In this document: positions 1 to 12,800 of the stretch, one piece after another | Layout: the number at the start of each line of letters is the position of its first letter | Position numbering within the stretch: the first letter of the stretch is position 1 | DNA from: Ricinus communis | Lineage: Eukaryota; Streptophyta; Magnoliopsida; Malpighiales; Euphorbiaceae | DNA length: 64,000 bases | NCBI RefSeq assembly: GCF_019578655.1 | Contig: NC_063258.1 | Location: 25,114,802-25,178,801 of the forward strand | Reading direction: 5' to 3' | Notes under the pieces: model-generated | What the model was told of the DNA's origin: nothing | Databases searched by the model: none | The model's input: the letters and a program-made list of their open reading frames with translations, nothing else | Program-made: the position numbers and the translations under genes

Positions 1-340
1 CATTTCCCAACAGAATGTCGATATACATAATTTTGAGTGCAAGAAGTAAAATGACTTCCTCTTCACAAACAAACAAAGCAAAATACCAATGTAGGAGAAT
101 AACTAAGCAAAATATTAACTAAGCCAAAAAGGCTACTAAATCCATGACTAAAACTATTGAACTGCAAGACAAGAATTTATGAAAAGAGGCAGAACAAAAG
201 GTGCATGAGTGCATGAAATAGGTTGTAAACAAGAGAGGATGGTAAAACAGAATATTTAGCAGACAGCTTATATCCTGGCAAGGGAAATGAATAGAGTAAA
301 GAATGGTATTGTAGATGGTAACTAGAACTAAAATCCAAAC

Positions 341-3300
341 CAGAAAGATGGCGAAGCCCATTGCTTCCAACTTCAGTATCAGACAACTCCAAACTTTTGA
401 GTGGAAGGCCTATACAAAGAATTATAGAATATAAAATCAATTATTTACTTCAATGCAGCAAATAGGCATGTTGCAGAATAGATTCTTAGAACTGTTTTGC
501 CTAACAATTACAAAAACTGGTCACATGCATCAATCCAACAATTAGGCATACTGCAGAATAGACACTCAGAACTGTTTCACCTAACAATTACAAATCACAG
601 GAGCACGGCCTCAATTGATTTTTTTTTTTTTAATTTATTGCCGTGGTTCCAGAAAACAAAGTAAAGCCAGCATTTTTATATAATGATCAAAAAATGAATG
701 GCTTAGATTTTTATAAATAATAAGCGAAGCCATTATTTAGAGGGCAGTGAGGATATTGCAAATCCTTCTTTTACTAGGAACTGCCCAGAAGGATTCTCAA
801 ATACCATAGCAAGATATGATTTCAAAAAGCCCTACTCCCAATAGTTCACAGCCTAGAAATCTGGATCCTTTTCATACAATTCTTGTCCAACCACAGATGT
901 ATTGGTCAAATTTATTCAGAAATTTTGACTTACTGCTAGTCAAAGATTTTATTTCCCAAATCTGTCACTTATACCAAGTGGAATTAGGAACTAAGTGAAT
1001 AACGCCTTACTGTTGGACAATAAACAACTAATTAGTTTTTTTTCCTTTACAGAAACAAAGTTCTGCACACAACAATGCAGAAAATTCACAACTTGGTCAT
1101 AGCCAGACCATCTTTCAATTCCTAGGATCCAGCAATAAAGACTAACATGATAAAATAAATGATTTGAACACAGGAAAAAGAAAAAGTGAAAGCAAAATGG
1201 ATTCCATTGAAATTGCATTTATACTAGAAGGAAAAACTCCATTATAATGGAATTTTTATTCAGTTAAGCTGAAATAGCATACCTGTTAAATTAGCAAGTC
1301 CTTCATCACCAATATTACAAGAATCCAAGTTCAAGTTTTCCAAATTCATTAAACCTGAAAATAGCACAACCGAACACAAATTTACAATGAGAGAAGATCA
1401 TATATTTTCACCTATAAGACCAAGCGCCACAAATGGAATACTTATAATGTTCCTTTCATCAAAGTCCAATCAGTAGCATGTAATTGGTTTATGTATGAAA
1501 TCAAGCTTTTAGGGCCTTCACTCTCTGATTGTCACTGACTGCAAAAAAAGATAAGTTTTTTCCTGTGTCTTCGCATACATGTGTGTAGGAGTGGGGTAAG
1601 GAAGGAAGAGAGTCTGAAAGAAGTTAGGGCTGTTAAATTTTGTAGTAAATAATATAAGATGTTGGCTCTCTTAAGAGATCCATCAGTCGAGCTAAAAATC
1701 ATTGATTTTTATAATTTTTGAATTATGCGACATTTATGTTCTAGCAGGTTGATTCTCCAGCCTCCCAAATATTATAAAGTACTTAGCAAGAAAGGCATTC
1801 GAACTTAAACTAAAAACCAAATCACAACTCAAGCTAGTTGACAGATGCAATTCGGCTGCAAGTCATATGCCCTACAGACTTTGGAATGAACCACTGAATC
1901 AAATCCAAAGCCTGAAAGTTAAAGTTCAGTTCAAGACTTATGCAACTGCTATTTGCTTTTCAAAAACTATACTACAAAAATATGGCCACTAAGATAAATG
2001 CCAAGAAGATGGCAACACTCGAAAGGTATCCAAATGTCAGTATCCATAATCAATAAGCTAATAGCAGGAAAAATAAGCAAATATGCACATTGATGCCAGA
2101 ACTTTCAACCAGAGCGCTTGTCAATAACCACCATCGGATAAAAGAGAAGTTAGAATGACAAAGTAAGAGAAGCATGCAAATCCTTAATACTTCTGCCATG
2201 GGAAAAATAATATTATGAAATGACTAACATACTTGGGAGTTTTTTAACACAACCAACTTGCTCAAACATAATGAAAAGAAAAAATTGAGAGAACGAGAAC
2301 CTTTTAAGTGCACCAAACATGCATCTGTTATATTGTTAAAACCCAAGCTTAACACCTTCAAGTTTTTTAGTCCTGCAGGTATCATTAATCTTGTGAACTT
2401 GATATCACCTTTCTTCAGCATGAAATATATAGAGAAATAAAACATTCCATAAAAAATAGGACAGATCTGACATGTTCAGATTAAATATAAAACTAATTTT
2501 ACCCACCAGAAAACTTACTGCATCCATCATCAGATAGATTACATCTGTTCAGATTTAAGTATGTAAGTGCAACAAGAGCTGCAAAAGAAAATTCATCTGC
2601 TCATGAGACTGATCTAACACCACAAATTATTAGTTTGAAGTTTCATAAAAAACCGGTTAATCCTTAAGCAGTTTCATATGAAATTTGATGCTAATTTAGG
2701 AGGAAAAGTCCTGTAGAACCTATCTTTATTCCTTTGGATCTTTAAACAATATTCAACAAGTTTGGAGAATCGACAACTTGATTACCCAATTAAATCAGAA
2801 ATTAATAATCATGACAAGCAACACTAATATCAAGGTCATCAGATATCCCAATAACTGAGAAGAGAGTCAACCAGAGATAGAATCCAAGCATGCAGTGGTG
2901 ACATTGCAGCCCTCTAAATTCAACATAATAAGCTTCTGTAACCCTGCCAAGCACGAATAAACATCCAGTCACTTCAACACTTCAATTGCAATAAGGGAGA
3001 TAAATGGCTGATAAAAGTCCCAAAAAAGCAGCTATGTTCTTGAATAAAGAGAAAAAAAAAAAACATAGGAACCAATTAATGCAACCAGCTTTACTGCATT
3101 GAATAGTTTTTTGACCAACCCCAAGATACAAGAATATTTTCTTAACCATACATTTTCATAAACAAGCAGCATAGAATACAATTATAAGCAGTTAAAATTT
3201 TGCCGGGAAGGAGGGGAAACAAACTCCAAAGCCCTAAACAAAATTTAAAAAAAAATCCATACATGAATAGGTAAAATGTGATAACGAATGGATTAACATG

Positions 3301-6300
3301 ATAATTATTGCCATGACAATCCAAATACAAAACGAAAGGCAGCATGTATTGTACATACATAAGTTCAGACTATCGAATTGGCAACTGGGAGGAATAACTT
3401 ATGACACCAAGTTGGTAGTATGAGGTGACCTAATTGGATGACTCCTTTCACATGACCCAAAAAACAAGAATGTCATTTTCATTATCTACTGGTCAATTTC
3501 AGCAAACAAGAAACTAACCATTTTCTTGCACCAGTTGTTATCCCATTCAGCAAAGGAGTTTTGGAACTTGCAAAGACATCACAAGCTCAATATTGCATAA
3601 CCAAAAAGAAGCCAATTTGTGTTTCTCCTTTGATGCATATGGACTAGAATATCATAAAATTTTGGAGCCGCTGAAATCTCTATGGCTCTGAAAATGTGCC
3701 ATAAGAAACAGCAGAAAATACTATTGTATAAAGGTTTAAGCTACATGCCACAATTCTAAAAGCCTTATATTCTCTCATTGGAAAGTTATTACGCAGATGA
3801 TCTTCATCTCTCCGACAAAGGAGAAATATCTATCAATGGAAAAGAAGCAAATGCTGCACACGCATACAAAATGTGGAAAAAGAAAAGCTGACATTGTCGC
3901 AACATGGTTATACAAAAATCTCAGAGGGTATAAAGTACCTTTCAAATAAGAAACACCCAAATCAGTAACGTTACTATTTGAAATTTGCAACTCCTTCAGG
4001 TTAGTGATATCTGAAACACGATAAAACTGAGAGTTCAAGTATACTGGCCTAAGTCTCAACCTAGGCAGAAGATAGAAAAAACAAAAAAAAAAAATAAAAA
4101 TAAAGAGGGGAGCCCAGGGGGGTGGGGGGGAGAGAGAGAGGGATAGAGGAGAATTATGAAAAGGGAAAAACTACATAAGCTTTGATAAGAATTCTGGAGC
4201 CTACACCACAACCTTATTATTTAATTCCAAACCTTTCTTAGTCAAATACGCTTAAAAATGACAAACTTCTTTTTCATATCTCTCAACAACAAATCCCAAA
4301 CCCAGATATACAAATTTTAATTGAGTGATTACTCCTTTCACAAGCCAAGCATGACATTAGGTACCAAGTACATTAGGTAAGTCCATCAGCCATTTAATTG
4401 AAGTCCCTTAAACTATCATGAAAAGATGGATACCAAATAGTATAGGAATAAGCATTTGCACATATTTCAGCGTAAGAAGTGTTGAAATACAATTACCTGA
4501 GAGAGCCTTCATGTCCATATCTTCAATGCATTTACAACATCTAATGTTAAGAGATTCCAGCTTCAATAATCCTGAAGAAAATCGGAAAGGAAACTTAAAA
4601 CAGATGTTGAATGCAATGATAGTTTAAGAATGTAAAAGAATAATGGCTAACACATAGTTCCATGGGAAAGTCATCAAGTCCATAAAGGATGAGAGAAATC
4701 TGGTAAATTGAAACTTATAAGTAGCTGTAACAGCAGATTAGCTGTCCCCATTTTTTCAACTATCATCCACCTTAAAAATGTTTTAATAGGTTCAATCTAA
4801 ATTTTGTTTAAAAAAAAAAAAGAAAAAAAGAGAAAAGAAAGAAAAAGAAAGATGGAGAGACATGTAATTGCAAGTATGGCCCCCCACTCATAGTTTTCAG
4901 CAGTACAAGGTAGGAGGAGGTTAAGCAAGTACTCAAGCACCTACAGGCTTGAATTGTTGAATCAATATATTATGCAAATTAAAGTAACATGATCATCAAA
5001 ATACAGAATAATGAGTTCAGATCCTTTAAACAACAAGTAGTTCTGGAAAGGCACGAGTTCCCATTCAGTACCTGTAAGAAGTATAGCTATTGGAAGCAAA
5101 AAAATGGTCAAAAGCAGCAAGGAACACGAGGATTTATCTCAAATGATGACAAACCTTTAAGATGAGCAAGCCCACCATGAATCTGGGGACATCTTTCCAG
5201 GTCCAACTTTTCTAAGTTAACTAAACTGGAAAAGCCACGCATCCCTTCAGCAGTAACAGCATTGCACCTCTTGAAACTCAAAGATGTCAAGTTTTTAAGA
5301 CCTGGAGGATAGGATCACAATTATCATCCATGTAATCAGCATATAGAGTTGATTAGTGAATTTCAAGAATAGATACTAGGAAAAGGAAAAGAAAAGCCAC
5401 CAAATGATGTAATGCTTGAATTAATACCAATAAAAAAGAAATCGATAAATCATAGCTGTTGACCAAAGGAAATTGGAACATCAGCTTAGGATAGAATAAA
5501 ACTAATTAGCATCATTAATTTGACATAGTGCAATCAAAGCATAAAATGGGTATAATTTAGACAGTCAAACTTTTGCTGCATGTAATGTTCATTGCAGCTC
5601 AGAACTAACTTCCTCCACTGGTACTTCAACAAGTATATAGCATAGTCAGTAACTTCTAATATTACCACCGCAAACAATTGGTATACTTTTCCATTTAATA
5701 TCCTCAAAGGTAATACGAATTGCCACTAAATATCCACAAGAGTAATACTAAGGATACTTACTTTATCTACCATATCTTTTTTTCTATACAGAACAAATAA
5801 ATGATCTCAGGCAGCAAATGGAGATCAAAGACTGTAAACTATGCTTTAAACTGACAAACAAAAGAACAAAGAATGATAAAAACTTGTAGCACTTTAATAA
5901 CCAAGCATGAGAGAAGTACCACTAATGTGTTTCAGCCCACATTCAGAAATGCAGTCACAGCGGTTCAAAATCATGGTTTGGAGGCTTGAGCAAGCCTGGA
6001 GAAGAGCCAATCCAGTATCAGTGACATCAGAATCAGAAAGGTCCACAGAAAGTAAAGATGATCCTTGTGAAGATACAATATCCATCCAACTATCCTTGAC
6101 TCCAGGATATTCACCCAAAAGAATATCCTGTCATTGTGATCAGGAAAGATAATTAGTTTATGAAGCTCAACCAGATAAAAATTTCATTTCTGAAAGATTA
6201 TATAAAAAATTTCATTTCTGAAAGATTATACCTGAAGAGCACAGTCTCTGAATGCTTCAAGAGTAGCATCAGTAAGACAATGTGAAATTACCAATTCGTT

Positions 6301-6660
6301 AAAGATTTGCTGACTTAAATCCCTTGGCAACATTGAAAATGTGCTATATTTATCGATATCCTGTTGTTAATGGAGAAAGTGAAAAGGAGAAAGATTAGAC
6401 ACAAGGTGAAAAAAAAAAAAAAAGGTCCACAAAACAAGCACGCCAAAGAAATGCCAGCAATAAACCTCGCGTATTTTGTATACACATAATTCCATGAGGG
6501 ATGGGCAATTGCCTCGTCCTGGTTGGAGGTCTGCAGCTGGTCGAGCAAATGACCCTAGCCATTTTGAACTTCCGCTTTTATTGTACCTTCCAGAGACCCC
6601 AACCTGGACACCCTCCTCAACAACCTGTTGATTCCTCTTCCTTGAACAAATTCCACCCAT
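341..6660 (-). CDS. Leucine-rich-repeat (RNI-like) protein, AT1G15740 type, partial (C-terminus beyond left edge)
   Basis: Spliced minus-strand gene. Exons read from GT/AG borders and frame continuity: 6466-6660, 6232-6360, 5920-6127, 5155-5301, 4497-4571, 3939-4010, 2872-2943, 2507-2578, 2301-2372, 1283-1354, 341-409. Together they give 1183 nt (about 394 residues). The start MGGICSRKR fits the family. Residues about 73-88 (FSMLPRDLSQQIFNEL) look F-box-like. From exon 3 on there is a continuous run of cysteine-type/short LRRs such as LKNLKVLSLGFNNITD and LPLKSLELSDTEV. The Arabidopsis relative is about 585 aa, so roughly 190 residues should lie left of position 1. Exons 6-10 are each exactly 72 nt, phase 1-1, one LRR apiece. 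A 5'UTR intron acceptor is likely near 6684. Role unknown; LRR scaffold, possibly an SCF-type adaptor, but the F-box match is weak. Confidence 0.9.
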
Positions 6661-7600
6661 TGATTGATTATCCCACCACTTATCTGTTCAAGTCATTAAG
6701 GAAGCAGGCTTGTTGCCGAAGCAAAGTATATGGCGTTTCGCCCGATCAATTCTGTTTGATTAAAATATGAAAGAACATCAAGGAACATACTTGGAGAGTA
6801 AACTGAAACCCAACAACAACACTAGTAAAATTCCCCATGATCCAAAAATATTCCACCCGCAAAATATGGATAGTTATCAAAGTGAAACCATTAAAATCAC
6901 TTTGTGGACATACAAATCTTAATTTGACACACTAATCAACGTTCAATAAAGAAACGAACGTCCTAGTCTCTACTTCAGAAACGCCAAATATTTCAAGCTT
7001 TTACCGCAGAGAACCTCTTCAATTAGAATCAGACTGAATAGGGAGCAAATATCAAACATTCACTACATATAAAGCTGGAAACAAGAACTGCACTAAAAAG
7101 ATAACAAGATAAAAATAAAGCTACCAACTTTTTATGTCATGACATAACCCATGTAAGCAGAAAGGTCCATATTCAAAGTTGGAGTAATAAACAGTACCCA
7201 GTTCAAGAAGGATTCTCAGGTCTGATCATCATCATAAGATAACTAAATCTCTCCGTTTACACTTTTGCTTAAAAACTGTTCTATGGTGATTCTTGTCAGG
7301 TAAAGCACCCAAAATCTTCAACTCAAAAAAGATAAATTTACAACTAAAACCCAAATCCCAAATCAAAACGTAACACTTGAAACACGACCATGTCCCGGCT
7401 CCTTAAAGATCATATTAAACACAAAGCTTTGAGCTTGAGGTGATCAAGTGAAAAGAGAATCCAGCAGCAAATACTTGTAAAGAAAAGCTCAATTATTTTT
7501 CAGAGCGAGAAATTGAGACTGTAAGCAAGAAAGAAAGAAGTGAAGCTGGGACAGAGCCGTCTGATGAATGACACGCGGCAAAATTGCGCGATTTGATTAG
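6661..7600 (-). promoter_or_regulatory. 5' UTR intron and promoter region of the LRR gene
   Basis: No coding signal here. A CAG acceptor just upstream of the ATG (near 6684) suggests that the leader is spliced, with the first non-coding exon somewhere around 7400-7560. The exact transcription start and the donor site cannot be fixed by eye. Confidence 0.4.
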
Positions 7601-9803
7601 ATAAGGTGGACACCCTTTATGCCTTATTCGGCGGGGAACGTAAGTGGTAGAGCAACCGAAGACGTAGCTTATAACAGTATTTGACGACTTGCCGTTTTTG
7701 GCAATGCAAGTTAAGTGTGCTCTCAGTCCACGTATGAGAATTAACTCTTTCTATTATCTATAAAAAATTTACTATTCGTAAAATAAGATTTTAAGAAGTC
7801 TACTTGAAATTGTTCTTTTAGTTCCAAACACGTAAACAAAACTCGAATTTGAAACCTTATTTAAATTAAAATATATATTTATCACCAATTTTAAATTCTA
7901 AATAAATAGATTTGCAATTATTTCATATAATAAATTAAGTTTTAATATCTTTTTTTATAGACTCCATTTTTCTTAGGAAAGAGCATTAATGTATATATTT
8001 TTCCCAATCAGGGGTAATGATTTTGTTTTTAAAAACAAAAGGAATTTCAAGACCACAATGCCAAGTGCTCCCTTTTCTATTTGATTCACAAGTGGAAATT
8101 ATGAAATCAACCAACCAAGATAAGACAATGATGGCATATGCCTAAATGAATTTTACTTTTTATTAATGAAATTGGCCTTACGTGAAAACAGGGGAATGTA
8201 CAAAAACCATAATATACAGTTATACACACAAACAAACAAACATGAAATAATGATTACCAAATAGCATTATTGCTTGTAAGAAATAAAGTTAAAAAGAGAG
8301 TAATAAAGAGTAGGTATTAGCATACACCAAAGCCAGACGGCAATGTCGTTTTCCCATTTCAGAAATTGTTCTCGATGAGTAATTAAAAGAATATGATGTT
8401 AAACCTTATGATACATTTAGCATTATAATATTTATTATTCCATATTGTTGCTTGCTTTAAACTCACCTAGATTCCAGTGGGGTTCAAGCTAGTCCGCACA
8501 CCCGATTATTTGTTCGAAATCAAAATAAATAAATAAAAATATCCAAAAGGCTACGTTTTACTTCAGCTGTCAAACATAATTTCCCCAGTTTAAGGAATTA
8601 GATTTAAAACTCAATTTTGCCCCTCAACTTGGAGTCAATGGCTAATTACTCAGATTTAAAATTTTTGGCCATTTCACCTAATGAATAAGTAAAATTTATT
8701 TTAGTCCTTAAACTTTATATTATGTATTAAGCTTAGTAAAATAATTGTATAATAAAAATTTTAACCTAATAATAATATCTAACAAAAAATAATTAAATTT
8801 CTAGTTTTTAATAAAAATTTAAATTAAATAATAAAATTAAACTCATACAAATTTAAATTTTTTATTAAAATTAGAAAAGAATTAGTTTTAAAAAATAATT
8901 AATCTTAATTTCCAATATTTTTAGTACAATTTAATCAAATGGATAAGAAAATAAATATTAGTTATTATTATTTAATTTTAATTATTTAATAATTTCATTT
9001 TAATTGAGTTTGATATTATTAAATTAAACTTTACTTATTGATTAAATCCTTTAATTGAACTTTTACTTACTTTTAATTAAACTTTCACTTACTTCGCATG
9101 CTGCATTGAATCCAATCTCTTAATTTTATATAAACTGGATTAGCTACTTTCACCAAATTGAATGGTAAAATTATCAAAAAATTTAAAATCCAATTTAATT
9201 GATCATTGACACCAAATTGAGGAGGCAAATTGACCTTTAAACCTTAAGAAGTTATTATATGATTAAAGGTTATGAAGTTGGTAAGTTTCATATGATGAAA
9301 TTGTATACGAAATACTGAAGAAGTTCGAATCCGAACACAAAAATATGAACACTATACAGAATGACCACATTAATAAATCTATTTTAAAAGAAAAAATCGA
9401 GACACTATCCAAATATCCTGTCAGTGCTGATAAATGTCGGACATGGAAATGTCATGGAATATGAGCACTGAACCTCTAACAGGATATATTAGCAATAAAA
9501 ACATCTTAAAGTTTGAGAAATTATTGCAGGTGTAATAACCCCATTGTATAGCCCAAGAAGCTCAGCAGGGGAGGAGCAGGAGGTCAATGTTGCCTACCTG
9601 ACTTTTCATTAATTTTCACTGAAAATTGAATGCCAAATCTGACATTAACACTGACAGCTGCTACAACCATTGAAAAGAGTAAAATTTGTACAAGAATCAA
9701 ACACCAATAGGAGCAAAAAAAGAGCAACAATCAATTAAATTACACACCTAATTGAAGGCGTTATGATACAGTACTTATCACTTGTACCACATTTGCACCA
9801 ACA
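7601..9803. other. AT-rich intergenic stretch
   Basis: No gene-like frame, tRNA or recognisable transposon ends seen. From about 8640 to 9250 there are degenerate motifs of the kind found in decayed plant retroelements (phrases resembling 'cccctcaacttgg' and 'tttggccatttcac'). The segment probably includes 3' UTR of the DHHC gene near 9700-9803. Confidence 0.5.
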
Positions 9804-12800
9804 TCACGAAGCTGCAACAGTAGTACGACCAGTGCTCCGTCCAAGTCCAAGACCAAGACCCAAACCCAAGGGAGTAGTACTATCCGTTTTAGACTTTCCA
9901 TGGTTACTATGGGAGCAATGGGAAGAATGGACATGACCCTGATGAATTTTGCCGTCTGAATTTACATTAATGGCAACATGCCCATTGCCATTCATGTGAT
10001 GAGAGTGGGCATCCCCATTCTGCGAGCTTGGATTCCTTGTCATATGCATCAACCCAATCCCCTCAGAATGTGCAGAATCTTCAACATACTCAATATCTTC
10101 GTTGTAGCCATTGATCAAGAAATCTGAACAGTTCTTTCTGAGACCGTGATCATATGGGTTTCTAAAGCGACCGCCTGGGCCTCTAAGGTAGCTATAACGC
10201 ATTGCATTTGCCATTTCATTTGTTGTTATATTGCGAGATATCTGATGCCACGAGACAAAAGCATTCAGCAGGTGTTGAAGTAATAATGAAAATCATATTA
10301 GAGTTGATAGGTAATGCGCAGCTTGCCCACAAATGCAACATTTTTACTCTCTCTAATGAGTTACCACAACACATTAAACAGCATAGTCCAGCAACTAAAA
10401 CTTCAGTTACTGCCATATATAGCCCAGAGATGCAACTCAATAGTGCATCACATCAAACATGAAAGGACCGACACACAACTTCTGGTGATAAATTGACTGA
10501 GTTTGGTAGTGACAGGTACAGAAGAAAAGCACAGGTATCTATCTACATGACCAGCCATAAAAGAGGATGCTTGACATACCTGAGAAGCTTGCACAACAGT
10601 TAATACTGCCACACCAAAGAACATGAGAAAATCAACAATCAGAAATGAAATAGCTCCAACATGATGAGTCCCGGCGTGGTTTATCCATGCTCCAAATGTA
10701 GATGGAGCTGCTGGATCAGTCACAACTCCTACATCCAACAAATTATATCTATCAGCTAAGTAAATCAACTACCTCCACTCAACCAACCAAAAAAGGCTAA
10801 AAGATAGTTTTAAAGAAGGCAATTAATCACATACTTGTAAGAGCCACTGCACCAGTAATCAACATTGCTGAAACTTCTAGAACAAGAAACATAAAGAAAT
10901 CCCATTTGTTTTTCTGCATCAGAAGCAGGGAAAAATCCATACTCATTGACACATTAATTTTGGATGAAGCATGGAAAAGTAAACTGATACAATCCTACCG
11001 AGGAAATCTCAAGACATACATGTAAGCAATCAATATAATCCTCCAGCCATAATTTTAAATTTGAAAATGACAACCCTATGTGCAGGAAGCAGTCTTAGGA
11101 AGAGTGCCATAATGAAAGTATTTAATTATTTCACATGCATTCCAAAAGGAGTACCAAAAGGACATTAAGGTTCTTTTCATCGGGTTAAATCCTATCATAC
11201 TAATTGCCAGTTCAATCAAATGAGCCCCTTTTAAATTCCATCTCTTTGGTAGATGAGTTGTATATTCTCCTCATCAGTAAATAGCAGGTGGAAAATGTCA
11301 GATCTGATGTTTGTGCATTCACCTAACAAAAAAAACAGTGATCATACAATGCTTACGTACCTTGCCAATGCAATTAGACACCCAGGGGCAATGGTGATCA
11401 AATTGTTCAACACAACGGTCACATGTGGAACAGTGCTTTGCGCGGAGAGGTCTAACAATCTGGTTATAGCAAAATATGAAATGACACTAAGAAAACAAGC
11501 ATAAACATGAAACAGTAGCACGTCTCATAAAATTAGACATGAATAAGCAGCCAAGATCAAACCTTGCATGTTGCGCACAGTTGAGACCAATTTCCAGCTA
11601 GCAAAGCAGGATTATTTATCTCGATCTTCAAAAGAGGTTCCTACATAAGAAATGGTATAAGAACATTGACATATATTTAGAGAAACAATGCCTTCTTCCC
11701 CTCTAACTGGAGGAGAAATGAAAAGACCAGCATGACTTGGATAAAAGAAAAGACTACAAGAGAATATAAGCATCTTCTGTGAAGAACGTGCTAATGAAGC
11801 TAATCCAGGAGTACATCATTTCTTGTATGAAAGGTGGATTGTGTGGTCGTGCAAAGGGGGGGGGGGGGGGGGGGGGCGAGGTTTGCGGGTGTGAAGAGTG
11901 CAACTTACATCATCTTTCATGTTTTCTGGATCATGCACATTCATTCTAATGTAACCTGGATCCTTCCTGCAAAGGAAAATGGGGAAAAAGACGAAAAGAA
12001 ATAAAGTCAAATGACATCAACATGTGAATAAAACAATTTTTTTTTTTAAAAACGAAGATACGGGATGTACTCCCATCAACATTGTAATATCTGCATTGGG
12101 GTGTGGTGCAAGTATAAGGGATCAAATATAATTGTATCATTGACTCCAAGACATAGAAACCGCTTATGGCAAAATTTTAATAGTTATTGGACATTTCAAT
12201 TGGAATAATATCTATATCAGCCCATGTGCAAGTATAAGGGAGTCAAATGGTGCACAGGAATGGCAACTGAATTTCAAATACTATGCAAGATTTTAATAGT
12301 TATTTGCATTTGCAGAAATATAAAACAATCAAGCAATTTCTTAGGACATAACAACGCAGGCATATATGAACTCAACTGCTCAACCATTACTAAAACTACT
12401 ATGTAGGGCATACCTGCTACACCTATAAAACATAAATAGTCCAGTAGTTGCTAGGAAAACACCCAACCAGGCAAAAAGACCAAAGCCAGCTGTTAGCTTT
12501 GGTAGACTGGGATCTGCATCCATAAAATTAAAAAACAATTACTAAGAAATGGGACTAACAATTAAACTAAAAATGAAAAGCAAATGGGAAATGCAGTCTT
12601 GATGATCCAGGATGAGGAACTCTATCAAGAAAAGATAGAGAAAATACCCATAATGACAGAGTGAGTATAGGTCACCAACAGAAGTAATATTATGGACCAA
12701 AGTACAGGTGCAAGTCCCAACTTTGCTAGACGTCCCAGGCGGCTGTTTCCATCACAACGCTTGTCAAGCAACCTCCTCGCATTTCCCTAGAGAATCAAAT

